From: Vibrio sp. RE86
GTDB lineage: Bacteria > Pseudomonadota > Gammaproteobacteria > Enterobacterales > Vibrionaceae
DNA length: 64,000 bases
Direction of reading: 5' to 3'
Assembly: GCF_013114545.1 (NCBI RefSeq)
Contig: NZ_VTXI01000007.1
Span: forward strand, 147,673 to 211,672
Shown here: piece by piece, positions 36,844-47,112 of the stretch
How positions within the stretch are numbered: the stretch's first letter is position 1
Layout of the letters: each line of letters begins with the position of its first letter
Notes under the pieces: generated by a model
Told to the model about the DNA's origin: nothing
Databases searched by the model: none
What the model saw: the letters and a program-made list of their open reading frames with translations, nothing else
Translations under genes and position numbers: made by a program

Positions 36844-37818
36844 CTATTTGCATGCACTCGTGCTTTTCTCCTTTCCTACCACTTCTGGCCAGTACATTTT
36901 TACATATCCAACGCCAACCCAAACGACCAGTCCAGTCGCGACTGACAATTCGAATAAGCCAAAGTTATGCAGCCAATGCCAATGAGGGTGATACTGCTCG
37001 AAGAAAGAGGTCAGTCTGTGCATTGCAATTGCGCTAATGACGGATGGGAACGTAACGGCAGCGATAGAGGGCTGAAACTTCAATCGCATCAGACGGATAT
37101 AACACAAATAGATAAGTAGTGTCATTGTGATCGCAATCCCCGCAAGCGCGCCTGTCAAAATAGGGTCAGGGTCGGGGAAATTAACCAAATACGTCGCGAG
37201 GGTAAGGTTGATGGGAGCAGCCATTATAGCCAACGTCGGTTTCGCTCGCTTTCTTAACGTGCCTTCAAATAGCAACCGATAGAGCACTAATGGCAGCATA
37301 AAGAAGTAGATCGTGATGCAGACGCTAACCAAGGTTTCGGAAAAGACGGTGTGGCCAAACTGGGTGCCCGCAAGCGAGCTACTGATCATCCCGACGGGGT
37401 ATAAGAACCAACTCGGTACAATGTTCGATATTTTGAAGTTCATCAGCTGGAAGGTGAAAAACAGCGTCATCATCGTGAAGTGGAGTAGTAGCGCAGCAAA
37501 CCAAAGCGGGTAGGCGATGAGTGGCGATATTACTGCAAGGTAGTCACAAAGAATCAGCAAAGCCATACTCATTGGCGCCATTAAGCTGCCACTGAGCGGA
37601 TGGCGAATATCCGTGATGAAAGTGTTGTAGTTGGTCAGGTATTTAACGAGAACCGGAAAAAGCAGTACTGCGCCTAACGCCGCGAGATAAGGACGAATGA
37701 CTTCACCCACTTCAGGGATGTACAAAGCCCATGCTTGACCCAGGCCAATAACCCCGAGCGCGAGAGCAGCTTGTGATGGAGGAACACTCTGGAATTGAGT
37801 AAAGCGTTTCCAGTTCAA
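36844..37818 (-). CDS. TDT-family transporter (TehA/Mae1-like)
   Basis: About 324 residues with ten predicted membrane helices. The pattern VPPSQAALALGVIGLGQAW at the start and HPLSGSLMAPMSMALLI belong to the tellurite-resistance/dicarboxylate transporter (TDT) family, which also includes SLAC1-type anion channels. The phenylalanine gate of that family is probably within the helices but cannot be placed with certainty. A TTG start at 37818 is preferred since AAGGA lies eight bases upstream; an upstream start at 37869 would add 17 residues. Substrate unknown. Single gene, same direction as clcA, 59 bases after its likely promoter region. Confidence 0.8.
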   Translation of the reverse strand: MNWKRFTQFQSVPPSQAALALGVIGLGQAWALYIPEVGEVIRPYLAALGAVLLFPVLVKYLTNYNTFITDIRHPLSGSLMAPMSMALLILCDYLAVISPLIAYPLWFAALLLHFTMMTLFFTFQLMNFKISNIVPSWFLYPVGMISSSLAGTQFGHTVFSETLVSVCITIYFFMLPLVLYRLLFEGTLRKRAKPTLAIMAAPINLTLATYLVNFPDPDPILTGALAGIAITMTLLIYLCYIRLMRLKFQPSIAAVTFPSVISAIAMHRLTSFFEQYHPHWHWLHNFGLFELSVATGLVVWVGVGYVKMYWPEVVGKEKSTSACK

Positions 37819-37928
37819 CGAAATTATCCTTATTTGGTCGAGCGATAGAATTAATACTAACCAGAACAAATATCTGAGCGATATTTTTCCCGGCGATCAT
37901 AGCAAGTCGCACCTTAAGCGTGCAAACA

Positions 37929-39329
37929 TCAAACAGGGTCAGAAGGGAGATCTTTCTGTCTTAACTTCTCATTTTTAAGAGTTCGATGAAGCAACTGACT
38001 GTAAATGGGTTGTCCACCGAGTAGCTGAGCAAAGATGACCGCACCAAGGCTAGTAATGATTAATGGCAAAATTAAGTAGTAGTTATTGGTCATCTCTATA
38101 ACTAACAAAATACCAGTGATCGGTGCGCGGACAGTTGCAGCAAACAGTGCCCCCATTCCTGCAATCGCAAACATTCCAGGGGTGATGTTTAACTCTGGAA
38201 GTAAGCTCTGAGCAATTAAGCCAAAAGCATAACCAAACAGAGTGCCCAGCGCTAACATAGGGGCAAAGATACCGCCTGGTGCACCCGAGCCAAAACAGAT
38301 CATTGTCGTCACTATACGAGCAACAAAAAGCAGAAGTAGTAACGTAGCGCTGTAACCACCGTTGGTGATGGTTGGAATTAAACCGATACCACCGCCAGTC
38401 ACTTCAGGTAAATAGAGCAGCATTAAACCAAAGCACCCGCCGATCAAAGTCCCAGTAAGTAGAAAGCGCTTGGTATCATTTTTATGTAATCGAGCAAATA
38501 GGTCTTGTGACATCGTAACCAACTGGTTGAAGACGACACCAAAGACGCCAAATAGCGCTCCAAGAAGGAGAAAGAGCCACAGTGTTTCGAGTTCTGGCGC
38601 TTGATATTGAGGCATGGTGATGACGGCGTCTTGTCCATTGATGTAACGGAAGACTATGTTGGCTGATACCGCAGAGATGATAACGGCGCGAATAGAGATC
38701 AACGAGTAGCGAAACTGAGGGCGCATCTCCTCAACGACAAACATAATCCCAGCGAGTGGGGCATTAAACGCCGCCGCAAGACCGCCAGCCGCGCCAGAGG
38801 CCAGTAACGAGTGGCGTGTGTCATCATCCTTTACTCGGAAAATATCAGTGACCATTCTACCAATCGCGCCGCCCATTTGAACGGTGGGTCCTTCTCGACC
38901 CAATACCATACCAGAGCCCAGTGCGCCCATACCGCCAAAGAATTTTACCGGGATGACACGCCACCATCGGACAGGACGAATCCCATCCATCGCCCCTTCG
39001 ATTTCAGGAATACCTGAACCTGCCGCTTCTGGGGCAAACTTATGGACAAGAAAGTAACCAATAAAAGCGAGAGCAGCACTGATACCAAAGGCCATCAGCC
39101 ATAGAGGGATAACACCTCCAACTTCGTCTTTAAGCCACTCTGTACGTGTCTCAGATACGAAATGGACGGCAATTTCAAAGTAGGTGCCGACAAGGCCTGC
39201 CAAAACACCAACGATCAGCGATAAAATTAGAACAGAGAGGGGCGTTTTATCCTTAGAGAGAAATTGGTTAATTGCATCCTTAGGTACTTTCGCGAGTAAG
39301 GAGTATTTTAATTTTTCTCTCTTGGTCAT
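37929..39329 (-). CDS. clcA: H+/Cl- antiporter ClcA
   Basis: 466-residue ClC protein used in extreme acid response, exchanging two chloride ions for a proton. Selectivity motifs GSGIPEIEG (105-112), GREGP with the gating Glu146, GAPGGIFAPML, and EEMRPQF with the internal proton Glu201 are all intact; both glutamates being present marks it as an exchanger rather than a channel. Two homologous halves of membrane helices fill the rest. The start follows GGAG by ten bases. I recall clcA close to cqsA in V. cholerae too. Confidence 0.93.
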   Translation of the reverse strand: MTKREKLKYSLLAKVPKDAINQFLSKDKTPLSVLILSLIVGVLAGLVGTYFEIAVHFVSETRTEWLKDEVGGVIPLWLMAFGISAALAFIGYFLVHKFAPEAAGSGIPEIEGAMDGIRPVRWWRVIPVKFFGGMGALGSGMVLGREGPTVQMGGAIGRMVTDIFRVKDDDTRHSLLASGAAGGLAAAFNAPLAGIMFVVEEMRPQFRYSLISIRAVIISAVSANIVFRYINGQDAVITMPQYQAPELETLWLFLLLGALFGVFGVVFNQLVTMSQDLFARLHKNDTKRFLLTGTLIGGCFGLMLLYLPEVTGGGIGLIPTITNGGYSATLLLLLFVARIVTTMICFGSGAPGGIFAPMLALGTLFGYAFGLIAQSLLPELNITPGMFAIAGMGALFAATVRAPITGILLVIEMTNNYYLILPLIITSLGAVIFAQLLGGQPIYSQLLHRTLKNEKLRQKDLPSDPV

Positions 39330-39760
39330 AGATTGGCAAACTCCTGCATGAAAAGAGTAAGAAATTAGTATGATTGATGGGTTTATCTGAAATTATACGC
39401 CTGTCTAGACGTAACTATAGCGATAAGAATGGAATATTGATTTCCAAAATTGAGAGATACGATGGGAGTGGTGGTGTAGGGATGATTTCGTGGAGCCTTG
39501 TCACACTATTGGGACAAATATGGCGCTTCGCACCTTGCATAATCGCCGTTTTGAACCATAGTTAAGGTGTAAGGCAATCTGAACCGACCCGCATGGAGGA
39601 AATATCGCCTTACCTACAATTTGGATGGATTCAAACACATTATATGAAAGCCTCGTGTAACATCAGGTCGCAACATAATGACTTCCTGATTCGCATACTC
39701 ACGATTGAGTTACGAGGGATAGGGCGCACTACGAGTGCGCCTCTTGTCGTGTGTAACAAA
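39330..39760. other. Intergenic region between clcA and the CobW-type gene
   Basis: About 430 bases. It contains the clcA promoter region on the right of the gene, an inverted repeat GTAAGGC/GCCTTAC (39569-39575 and 39607-39613), and the terminator of the CobW gene at 39723. Short reading frames here (for example 39374-39565) have no ribosome binding site and no recognisable product. Nothing else is supported. Confidence 0.45.
39723..39741 (-). terminator. Hairpin past the CobW-type gene
   Basis: GGCGCACT (39723-39730) and AGTGCGCC (39734-39741) with loop ACG, 20 bases past the stop codon on the minus strand. The T tract is weak on either strand. Confidence 0.6.
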
Positions 39761-40741
39761 TTAATCCAGATTAGAGATGCGCTTCAATACATCTTCAAGT
39801 TGATCCCACGGCAGTGGTTGGCTATCAATCACTTCGATTCGACTTTCGAATCCTTCTAAAGACATCTCATTTACCGACACAACACCATTACTAACGTTAA
39901 AAGCGAAACATCCGTTGCTTGTGTTCATCACGCCTTTCACACGTTCTGCCGTTAAATCAGACAATACCGAGAATAGATCATCAAAGTTAAACTCGACTTC
40001 CGCTCCAAAAATCCAACCACAACTAAAGTAGCCCTGACCACGGTTCTCTTTACGGATATACGTTTGATTTGGTGGCAGCTGAAATTGTGGCTCTTCTTCG
40101 GCATGCTCATGGTGATGCTGTTCAACTTCACTGGTTGAAGGAGCACGCTCACGACGCGGCATATCAAGAAGATCAATAGGAAAATCGCCTTGCTTAACCA
40201 GTTGGCTGAAAATCTTAGGTGGGTTTTGGTCGGTCACCCAGTCGTTGAAGGCATCGATATCGCTGACGTGGCACTGATCCACCTTGTTACCAATGATGAT
40301 GTCTGATATCGCGAGTTGGTCAGTAAAGTTTTGGTTTTCGAGATATTTCGGAATGGAGAGATTGCGCGGGTCTACTAAACCGATTGTCGCTTGTAAGTCG
40401 ATATAGCTAGCGAACTGAGCAGAGGTCAATGTTGCCAAGACTTTATGTGCATGGCCAAGCCCCGTCGGTTCGACAATAAGGCGATCAGGTTTGGTACGAA
40501 GTAGTGCAGTCAAAGCCACAGACATAGGAACACCAGCGGCACAGCACATACAACCACCAGGGACTTCTTTGATCATCGCCCCTTGGTCAGTCATCATGGC
40601 GCCATCAATACCAATTTCGCCAAACTCATTGACTAGAACAGCCCATTTTTCATTGTCTGGTTTGTTTTTAAGCAGGTTTAGAATAGCGGTTGTTTTACCT
40701 GTGCCAAGGAAGCCGGTAATGATATTGGCTGGGATACCCAT
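39761..40741 (-). CDS. CobW/COG0523 GTP-dependent zinc metallochaperone
   Basis: 326 residues. G1 loop GFLGTGKTT (10-18), the invariant metal site GGCMCC (Cys64, Cys66, Cys67), GNKVDQ as the base-recognition loop, a histidine-rich insert EQHHHEHAEEE (about 209-219), and a C-terminal CobW_C domain. Such proteins deliver zinc to client enzymes when zinc is scarce. A 15-base Zur-type operator sits 24 bases before the start, supporting zinc rather than cobalt. Alternatives within COG0523 are YjiA-like proteins; the ZigA/ZagA group is the better functional match. Client protein unknown. Confidence 0.88.
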   Translation of the reverse strand: MGIPANIITGFLGTGKTTAILNLLKNKPDNEKWAVLVNEFGEIGIDGAMMTDQGAMIKEVPGGCMCCAAGVPMSVALTALLRTKPDRLIVEPTGLGHAHKVLATLTSAQFASYIDLQATIGLVDPRNLSIPKYLENQNFTDQLAISDIIIGNKVDQCHVSDIDAFNDWVTDQNPPKIFSQLVKQGDFPIDLLDMPRRERAPSTSEVEQHHHEHAEEEPQFQLPPNQTYIRKENRGQGYFSCGWIFGAEVEFNFDDLFSVLSDLTAERVKGVMNTSNGCFAFNVSNGVVSVNEMSLEGFESRIEVIDSQPLPWDQLEDVLKRISNLD

Positions 40742-40764
40742 AAAAATCTCTCGTTCATTTCAAT

Positions 40765-40779
40765 TGTTACACTATAATA
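40765..40779 (-). promoter_or_regulatory. Zur box upstream of the CobW-type gene
   Basis: TGTTACACTATAATA compared with the gamma-proteobacterial Zur core TGTTATA-N-TATAACA: 12 of the 14 fixed positions match, with the dyad intact. It lies 24-38 bases before the start codon, where it would cover the promoter, consistent with repression in zinc-replete cells. Confidence 0.65.
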
Positions 40780-40805
40780 AAAGTTGTAGTGTGAGGGCAT
40801 TAAAA

Positions 40806-40828
40806 AAGGCAGCCTCAATGACTGCCTT
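40806..40828 (-). terminator. Terminator of rbgA/ylqF
   Basis: Minus-strand stem AAGGCAG/CTGCCTT followed by TTTTTTA, 20 bases past the stop codon. Confidence 0.85.
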
Positions 40829-40847
40829 AATAGAGTAGCTCGTAATA

Positions 40848-41783
40848 TTAGCGTTTGTTTTTGAGGTAGCGTTTACGACGTTCCTCTTTCTTCTTCGCTT
40901 TTTCTTCTGCTTTACGTGCTGCTTCGATCTCGACTTCGATCAGTTCTTGCGTGATCATCTCGGGTAGCTCAAGTGTCACTTGACCAAGAGTACCACTGCG
41001 TAGCTCGTGAAGAAGGATCTCAGAACATTTATGTAGGTCAACACGTCCGCCAGAACGAAGAGCGCCACGCTTTCTGCCGATCTCTTCCATCAATTCGATA
41101 TCGCTCTCTGGTAGCTCTTCGATTTGATAACGCTCTTTTAAACGCTCAGGGTACGCTTTTGCAAGGTACTCTACAGTGTAGAACGCCACTTCGTCGTACT
41201 CCATTGCGGTATCTTTTACTGCGCCAGTTGCAGCTAAGCGGAAACCACTGTGCGGGTTTTCAACTTTCGGCCACAAAATCCCCGGCGTGTCAGAAAGTAC
41301 AATGCCGTTTTGTAGGTTAATACGTTGCTGACGACGGGTGACGGCAGGTTGGTTACCTGTTACCGCGATAGTACGGCCAGCAAGAGCGTTGATAATGGTT
41401 GATTTGCCCACATTCGGGATACCCATAATCATAGTGCGAATGTTTTTACCAATCTCTTCACGGTGCGGCGCAAGTTTGCGTACCAGCTCCATAATTCGAT
41501 TGACTTCATGCTGCTGAGAAGTCGTAATCGCAATGGCTTTTACATTGTGCTCTTTTTCGAAGTGCTCAATCCAAAGCTGAGTCAGTTCAGGATCGGCTAA
41601 ATCACGTTTATTCAGCACTTTAACAACGGGCTTATCGCCTTTTAATTCAGCGATCATTGGGTTTTCGCTACTAAAAGGAATACGAGCGTCAAGCACCTCA
41701 ATAATGACATCTATTTGAGGGATCGCTTCAGCAATCTCTTTTTGAGCCTTGTGCATATGGCCCGGAAACCATTGGATAGACAT
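40848..41783 (-). CDS. ylqF: Ribosome biogenesis GTPase RbgA/YlqF
   Basis: Circularly permuted GTPase: NKRDLADP (G4) comes first, then GIPNVGKST (G1) and DTPGILWP (G3). RbgA/YlqF assists late assembly of the 50S subunit. The start is set at MSIQWFPGHMHKAQ, the invariant family N-terminus with the WFPGHM motif; AAGG lies about nine bases upstream, whereas the upstream start would add ten unrelated residues. The C-terminal quarter carries the helical RNA-binding part and ends in a run of Lys/Arg/Glu (KAEEKAKKKEERRKR). Confidence 0.93.
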   Translation of the reverse strand: MSIQWFPGHMHKAQKEIAEAIPQIDVIIEVLDARIPFSSENPMIAELKGDKPVVKVLNKRDLADPELTQLWIEHFEKEHNVKAIAITTSQQHEVNRIMELVRKLAPHREEIGKNIRTMIMGIPNVGKSTIINALAGRTIAVTGNQPAVTRRQQRINLQNGIVLSDTPGILWPKVENPHSGFRLAATGAVKDTAMEYDEVAFYTVEYLAKAYPERLKERYQIEELPESDIELMEEIGRKRGALRSGGRVDLHKCSEILLHELRSGTLGQVTLELPEMITQELIEVEIEAARKAEEKAKKKEERRKRYLKNKR

Positions 41784-42026
41784 AGGATTAACCTTGAAAT
41801 TCAAACTTGGCACAATTGTAAGGGGAAATGGGCAAGAGTAAAGGGCTAAAGGAGTTCAGCAAGGTACTACTAGCTTCAATTGCCTCATTTTCGTTGAACT
41901 GAACTACACTTATTGAGAGTAAACTAGATAATATAAAAGTATTAATAAAAATATCTGTTAATCTTTTGTCATAACTTGCGTTTTTGTTTATATTCTCCGC
42001 CACAAAGAATTATAAAAGTTTATAAA

Positions 42027-43586
42027 ATGACTGTCAGCCAATCATCCAATCGTGAAACCGTTCTCAACGAACGCGAACAGCTTGTTTCAACCACAGACTT
42101 GAAAGGTGTTATTACCTACAGCAACGAAGCCTTTTGCCGTATCGCTGAATACACTGAACAAGAGTTAGTTGGTCAAAACCACAATATAGTTCGCCACTCT
42201 GACATGCCAAAAGCGGCCTTTGCCGATCTATGGGCAAACATTAAAGAGGGCAAGGCTTGGCGCGGTATCGTAAAGAATCGTACTAAGTCAGGTGGTTATT
42301 ATTGGGTTGATGCATATGTCACGCCAATTTTTGAACACAATAAGGTTGTGGGTTATCAGTCGGTTCGTGTTAAGCCTAAACGTGAGTGGGTTGATATTGC
42401 CGATAAAGCATACCAAGGCTTAATCAAAGCGGAAAAGTCAGGCTCTGGTTTCTCTTTAAGTATTCCATCTTCTGTTCGCTATGCGCTGTTGGCTGCCTCA
42501 GTCGTTGCACCCTTGGCTTCTAGCTTACTTGATGTCAGTGGCACACTAGGTTTGGCATTAAGTGCAATGCCACTTGCTACTTTGGCTCTGTTCTTTCGTC
42601 AAGAGCTGGTGGACACGCCACTACAGCTTAAAAAGCTTCAATCTGAGTATGACAGCGTCAGCCGCTTAATCTTCTCTGGTAACACGCAGTTCTCTGTTGC
42701 GGATTTCCACCTCAAACTGCTGTCTGCGCGTATTCGCACTGTGCTTGGTCGAATGACCGATTCGGCTCAGCCACTTCAGATGCTTGCCGACGACCTTAAT
42801 TCAACGTCTAGCCAAGTGTCAGAGGCATTAGATCAACAAACCAAAGACATTCTCCAAGTGAGAGGGGCGACGGAAGAAGTTGAAGTTACGGCTAATGAAG
42901 TCTCGACAAGCTCGCAAGAGGCGCATCAAATTGTCGATGTCACCTTAAAGACCTGTGCAAGTGCGAAAGAGAGTTTAGAGTCGACGCAGAAAAACTTAGA
43001 AAGCTTGAGCGAACAAGCTGAGCAGGCAACTAAAACAACTTATCACTTGAGCGATCAAGCACAAAACGTCAACAAAATGATGGAAGAGATCGGTGGTATC
43101 GCGGAACAGACCAACTTACTAGCACTGAACGCTGCGATAGAGGCGGCGAGGGCTGGTGAGCAAGGCAGAGGCTTTGCGGTTGTGGCCGATGAAGTCCGTG
43201 CCTTGTCAGCAAGAACATCGAAAGCGACGGTACAAATTAAAGAAAGCCTAGATGCAATGCTGCAGACTATTGAAGGGTGGCAGCAAGATATTCTCGCTAA
43301 CCGTGAGCAGACTGAAAAGTGTGGTGAATCTTCTACGGTGAGTACTGAAAAGCTCTCAGAAGTTGAAGCCTTGATGGAGTCAATGAGCGTGCTAATGCAA
43401 TCGGTGGAAAGCTCTGCAGATAAGCAACGTCAGTTGACCAGTGATGTAAATCTTCATATTCAATCAATCGCTTCAACCGCTGAGCAAAACCTTGCCGCGA
43501 CACACTCAGTGAAAGAGCATTCTCGTGATTTGAAAGATCAAGTCCAAGAGTTCTATCAACTTGCTCGTAGGTTTGAAGAGAAATAG
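42027..43586 (+). CDS. PAS-containing chemoreceptor (Aer-type)
   Basis: 519 residues from ATG 42027 (the frame opens earlier but those residues are non-conserved). The N-terminal PAS (about 15-120; [23 protein letters not shown] ... HSDMPKAAF, then [13 protein letters not shown]) matches Aer redox/oxygen sensors that bind FAD. A membrane anchor of two short helices (about 145-190) follows, then a HAMP-like stretch and the methyl-accepting signalling domain with its hairpin [20 protein letters not shown] and [13 protein letters not shown]. No periplasmic domain. It steers swimming by energy/oxygen status through CheA. Vibrios carry several Aer paralogues, so the exact number is not assigned. 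Confidence 0.9.
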   Translation: MTVSQSSNRETVLNEREQLVSTTDLKGVITYSNEAFCRIAEYTEQELVGQNHNIVRHSDMPKAAFADLWANIKEGKAWRGIVKNRTKSGGYYWVDAYVTPIFEHNKVVGYQSVRVKPKREWVDIADKAYQGLIKAEKSGSGFSLSIPSSVRYALLAASVVAPLASSLLDVSGTLGLALSAMPLATLALFFRQELVDTPLQLKKLQSEYDSVSRLIFSGNTQFSVADFHLKLLSARIRTVLGRMTDSAQPLQMLADDLNSTSSQVSEALDQQTKDILQVRGATEEVEVTANEVSTSSQEAHQIVDVTLKTCASAKESLESTQKNLESLSEQAEQATKTTYHLSDQAQNVNKMMEEIGGIAEQTNLLALNAAIEAARAGEQGRGFAVVADEVRALSARTSKATVQIKESLDAMLQTIEGWQQDILANREQTEKCGESSTVSTEKLSEVEALMESMSVLMQSVESSADKQRQLTSDVNLHIQSIASTAEQNLAATHSVKEHSRDLKDQVQEFYQLARRFEEK

Positions 43587-43620
43587 CGTTTTTCGCCTGC
43601 CGTTTTAATGACATAGATAA

Positions 43621-43651
43621 AAAACGCCCCGCTAATCTAGCGGGGCGTTTT
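43621..43651. terminator. Bidirectional terminator between aer-like gene and tkt
   Basis: AAAACGCCCCGCTA (43621-43634) and TAGCGGGGCGTTTT (43638-43651), a 14-base perfect stem with T runs on both strands, between the two convergent stop codons. Confidence 0.95.
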
Positions 43652-43669
43652 CATATCAAGGCTCAGTGA

Positions 43670-45661
43670 TTAAGCTAGAAGCTCTTTCGCTGTGTTTACT
43701 ACGTTTTCTGTAGTGAAACCGAACATCTTGAATAGCTCACCTGCTGGTGCAGATTCGCCGAATGTTGTCATACCAATGATACGGCCGTCGAAACCAACGT
43801 ACTTGTACCAGAAGTCAGCAATACCCGCTTCGATAGCAACACGTGCAGTTACGTCTGAAGGTAGTACTTCTTCGCGGTAAGCTGCGTCTTGCTTGTCGAA
43901 TGCGTCAGTTGCAGGCATAGATACAACACGTACTTTCTTACCTTCAGCTGTTAGCTGTGCCGCTGCTTCTACTGCTAGCTCAACTTCAGAACCTGTTGCG
44001 ATAAGGATAAGCTCTGGTTTGCCTTCACAATCTTTCAGGATGTAACCACCCTTCGCGATGTTTGCTACTTGCTCTTCGCTACGCTCTTGCTGTGCAAGGT
44101 TTTGACGAGAGAAGATTAGAGACGTTGGACCGTCCTTACGCTCGATAGCCAGTTTCCAAGCCACTGCAGACTCAACTTGGTCACATGGACGCCATGTGCT
44201 CATGTTTGGAGTCAGACGTAGAGAAGCGATTTGCTCAACTGGTTGGTGAGTTGGGCCATCTTCGCCAAGACCGATAGAGTCGTGCGTGTAAACTTGGATA
44301 TTCTGAACTTTCATCAGAGCAGCCATACGCATTGCGTTACGAGCGTATTCCATGAACATTAGGAAAGTAGCGCCGTATGGTACGAAACCACCGTGTAGAG
44401 CGATACCGTTCATGATTGCAGTCATACCGAATTCACGTACACCGTAGTGGATGTAGTTACCCGCTGGATCTTCAGCAGAAACAGACTTCGAACCAGACCA
44501 CATAGTTAGGTTAGAAGGTGCAAGGTCAGCAGAGCCGCCTAGGAATTCAGGTAGCATAGCACCGAACGCTTCTAGTGCGTTTTGAGACGCTTTACGTGAT
44601 GCGATGTTTGCAGGATTTGCTTGCAGATCTGCAATGATTTGGTTTGCTTTCTCTTCCCACTGTGCTGGAAGTTCACCGTTTACTCGTCTCTTAAACTCAG
44701 CCGCCAACTCGGGGTGTGCTGCTTCATAAGCAGAAAGTTTCTCGTTCCACGCTGCTTCCTTAGCTGCGCCTGCTTCTTTCGCATCCCACTCTGCGTAGAC
44801 TTCCGACGGAATTTCAAAAGGACCGTGCTCCCAACCAAGTTGTTTACGTGTCGCTGCAATTTCTTCAGCGCCTAGTGGTGCACCGTGACAGTCGTGTGAA
44901 CCAGATTTGTTTGGTGAACCAAAACCGATGATAGTCTTAGTACAGATTAGAGTAGGGCGTGGGTCTGCTTTAGCAGCGATAATTGCTGCGTTGATCGCTT
45001 CAGCGTTGTGACCGTCTACTGCTGGGATTACGTGCCAGCCGTATGCTTCAAAACGTTTTGGCGTATCGTCAGAGAACCAACCTTCCACTTCACCGTCGAT
45101 AGAGATACCGTTGTCATCCCAGAAAGCGATCAGCTTACCAAGACCTAGCGTACCTGCTAGAGAACATGCTTCGTGAGAGATACCTTCCATCAGACAGCCG
45201 TCACCCATGAACGCATAAGTGAAGTGGTCGACGATGTCGTGGCCTTCTTTGTTGAATTGTGCTGCTAGAGTTTTCTCAGCAAGCGCCATACCAACAGCGT
45301 TAGTGATACCTTGGCCTAGTGGACCAGTTGTTGTTTCGATACCCGGTGCGTAACCGTACTCTGGGTGACCTGGAGTCTTAGAGTGAAGTTGACGGAAGTT
45401 CTTAAGGTCGTCGATAGAAAGCTCGTAGCCTGCTAGGTGAAGCAGAGAGTAAATCAGCATTGAGCCGTGGCCGTTTGAAAGAACGAAACGGTCGCGGTCT
45501 GCCCACTCTGGGTTTGATGGGTTGTGGTTTAGGTGATCACGCCAAAGAACTTCAGCGATGTCAGCCATGCCCATAGGTGCGCCTGGGTGACCAGAGTTTG
45601 CTTGTTGTACGCCGTCCATGCTTAGAGCACGAATTGCATTAGCTAGATTTTTACGATCCAT
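43670..45661 (-). CDS. tkt: Transketolase
   Basis: Thiamine-diphosphate enzyme of the non-oxidative pentose phosphate pathway. 663 residues from ATG 45661 ([14 protein letters not shown]); six residues upstream are not conserved. N-terminal ThDP domain with [25 protein letters not shown] and the [13 protein letters not shown] to NG segment binding Mg and diphosphate; then pyrimidine domain ([16 protein letters not shown], with the catalytic Glu) and C-terminal domain. It lies downstream of transaldolase, 83 bases away across a hairpin, so the two are probably an operon. GC-balanced, optimised codons suggest high expression. As a small-chromosome copy it is often named tktB. Confidence 0.95.
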   Translation of the reverse strand: MDRKNLANAIRALSMDGVQQANSGHPGAPMGMADIAEVLWRDHLNHNPSNPEWADRDRFVLSNGHGSMLIYSLLHLAGYELSIDDLKNFRQLHSKTPGHPEYGYAPGIETTTGPLGQGITNAVGMALAEKTLAAQFNKEGHDIVDHFTYAFMGDGCLMEGISHEACSLAGTLGLGKLIAFWDDNGISIDGEVEGWFSDDTPKRFEAYGWHVIPAVDGHNAEAINAAIIAAKADPRPTLICTKTIIGFGSPNKSGSHDCHGAPLGAEEIAATRKQLGWEHGPFEIPSEVYAEWDAKEAGAAKEAAWNEKLSAYEAAHPELAAEFKRRVNGELPAQWEEKANQIIADLQANPANIASRKASQNALEAFGAMLPEFLGGSADLAPSNLTMWSGSKSVSAEDPAGNYIHYGVREFGMTAIMNGIALHGGFVPYGATFLMFMEYARNAMRMAALMKVQNIQVYTHDSIGLGEDGPTHQPVEQIASLRLTPNMSTWRPCDQVESAVAWKLAIERKDGPTSLIFSRQNLAQQERSEEQVANIAKGGYILKDCEGKPELILIATGSEVELAVEAAAQLTAEGKKVRVVSMPATDAFDKQDAAYREEVLPSDVTARVAIEAGIADFWYKYVGFDGRIIGMTTFGESAPAGELFKMFGFTTENVVNTAKELLA

Positions 45662-45703
45662 AATGAATACCGATTTCAAATTTAAATATTGGATTGGAAA
45701 TTG

Positions 45704-45729
45704 AAAGGGGAACGCAAACGTTCCCCTTT
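45704..45729 (-). terminator. Hairpin between tal and tkt
   Basis: AAAGGGGAACG (45704-45714) and CGTTCCCCTTT (45719-45729), an 11-base perfect stem with loop CAAA. On the minus strand the stem is followed by CAATTTCC rather than a T run, so partial termination or message processing is more likely than a full stop; it may set a tal:tkt ratio. Confidence 0.65.
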
Positions 45730-45744
45730 TTTAATTCTTTGCGA

Positions 45745-46695
45745 TTACAGCTTAGCTGCGATCATGTCTTCTAGTTTGCCTTGGTCAACGGCGAAGTTAC
45801 GGATACCTTCTGCAACTTTCTCAACTGCCATTGCGTCTAGGTTGTGCTCCCATAGGAACTCAGCGTGAGTCATTGGAGCAGGGCGCTCTTTAGAGCCTTT
45901 AGAGTCAACTAGCTTCTCTACCACTTCACCTTCAGCTGCTTCTAGTTCAGCTAGAAGAGCAGGAGCGATAGTTAGACGGTCACAACCAGCAAGTTCTAGA
46001 ATCTCGCCAATGTTACGGAAGCTTGCGCCCATAACAACCGTGTTGTAGCCGTAGTCTTTGTAGTAGTTGTAGATGTCAGTTACCGAGATTACACCTGGAT
46101 CTTCTGAAGCTTCAAAGTCACGACCTTCTTTCGCTTTGTACCAGTCCATGATACGACCAACGAATGGCGAGATTAGGAATACACCGGCTTCAGCACAAGC
46201 ACGAGCCTGAGCGAATGAGAACAGAAGCGTTAGGTTACAGTTGATGCCTTCTTTCTCTAGGATTTCAGCAGCGCGGATACCTTCCCAAGTAGAAGCCAGT
46301 TTGATTAGGATGCGATCGTTAGTGATACCAGCATCGTTGTACATTTTTACTAGCTGACGTGCTTTAGCAACGCTGCCTTCAGTGTCGTAAGAAAGACGAG
46401 CATCAACTTCAGTAGAGATACGGCCTGGGATTGTTTTCAGGATTTCTTTACCGATGTTTACTGCAAGCATGTCACAAGTGTCTTGAACCTGTTGTGCTTT
46501 ATCAGAGCTTTGCGCTTTAGCGTATTCAATTGAAGCATCGATAAGCGGAGCGTATTCTGCGATTTGAGCCGCTTTAAGAATCAGAGAAGGGTTAGTTGTT
46601 GCGTCTTCTGGCTGGTACTTTTTGATTGCATCAATTTCACCAGTGTCTGCTACTACAGTCGTTAGTTTACGAAGTTGCTCTAACTTGTTGCTCAT
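45745..46695 (-). CDS. tal: Transaldolase B
   Basis: 316-residue TalB-type enzyme transferring dihydroxyacetone units between sugar phosphates. The Schiff-base lysine is Lys132 in [12 protein letters not shown]; the DATTNPSL segment (31-38) and the phosphate site near SPFVGRI are intact. ATG 46695 is chosen because AGGAT is about seven bases upstream; the earlier start would add MIE. First gene of tal-tkt, divergent from a SorC-type regulator and preceded by a 19-base palindrome. Confidence 0.95.
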   Translation of the reverse strand: MSNKLEQLRKLTTVVADTGEIDAIKKYQPEDATTNPSLILKAAQIAEYAPLIDASIEYAKAQSSDKAQQVQDTCDMLAVNIGKEILKTIPGRISTEVDARLSYDTEGSVAKARQLVKMYNDAGITNDRILIKLASTWEGIRAAEILEKEGINCNLTLLFSFAQARACAEAGVFLISPFVGRIMDWYKAKEGRDFEASEDPGVISVTDIYNYYKDYGYNTVVMGASFRNIGEILELAGCDRLTIAPALLAELEAAEGEVVEKLVDSKGSKERPAPMTHAEFLWEHNLDAMAVEKVAEGIRNFAVDQGKLEDMIAAKL

Positions 46696-46721
46696 TTCGA
46701 TCATCCTATTTAATAAGCCAT

Positions 46722-46740
46722 CATATCTAAAGTAGATATG
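46722..46740. promoter_or_regulatory. Palindrome in the tal 5' region
   Basis: CATATCTA and TAGATATG with three central bases (AAG), perfect 8-base arms, 27-45 bases before the tal start. It may be an operator or a short hairpin in the tal leader; no regulator is assigned. Confidence 0.45.
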
Positions 46741-46840
46741 AGTTGTGCATTTGCAAGCGTGGTAACTAATTTGCTCAAGGAGACATCAACCCTTGAAAAT
46801 CAGTTAGCCCGAAAATTTTCACCGTCTAAGCAATTGTAAT

Positions 46841-46852
46841 GAACATATGCTC
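46841..46852. promoter_or_regulatory. Possible SorC-type operator, tal side
   Basis: GAACATATGCTC differs at two positions from the perfect dyad GAACATTTGTTC at 47101-47112. The two sites are 260 bases apart in the tal/sorC-type divergent region, suggesting one regulator binds both. Confidence 0.4.
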
Positions 46853-47100
46853 TGACGTTGAGTAAATGATGGCTCCATATTTAACTCATTCAGGCTTAAT
46901 GTCAATTGCTCAGATGAGGTTATAGTGACATTCATCAACTATTTTTTCGTCCCTCTATCGCTGGTGAGCTATTTAAACGTTTGGCTAGGTGCAGTAAGGG
47001 TTGGTGGTGTTCTAGTCTGTATGCATTTTACTCTGAGAAAATGTAATCATAGTGAGCAAATGATAGAGTTTTTTTGCGTTATGACATATGCTACACCCTT

Positions 47101-47112
47101 GAACATTTGTTC
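47101..47112. promoter_or_regulatory. Possible autoregulatory operator of the SorC-type gene
   Basis: GAACA-TT-TGTTC, a short perfect dyad about 33 bases before the ATG at 47145. SorC/DeoR-type regulators often bind such GAACA/TGTTC-type half sites near their own promoter. Confidence 0.45.

Noticed and set aside
36779..37037. Small plus-strand ORFs at the end of the TDT gene
   Set aside because: Antisense shadows of the transporter and its 3' flank, without support.
39374..39859. Two small ORFs (39374-39565, 39593-39859) near clcA
   Set aside because: No start signals; the second overlaps the end of the CobW-type gene in antisense.
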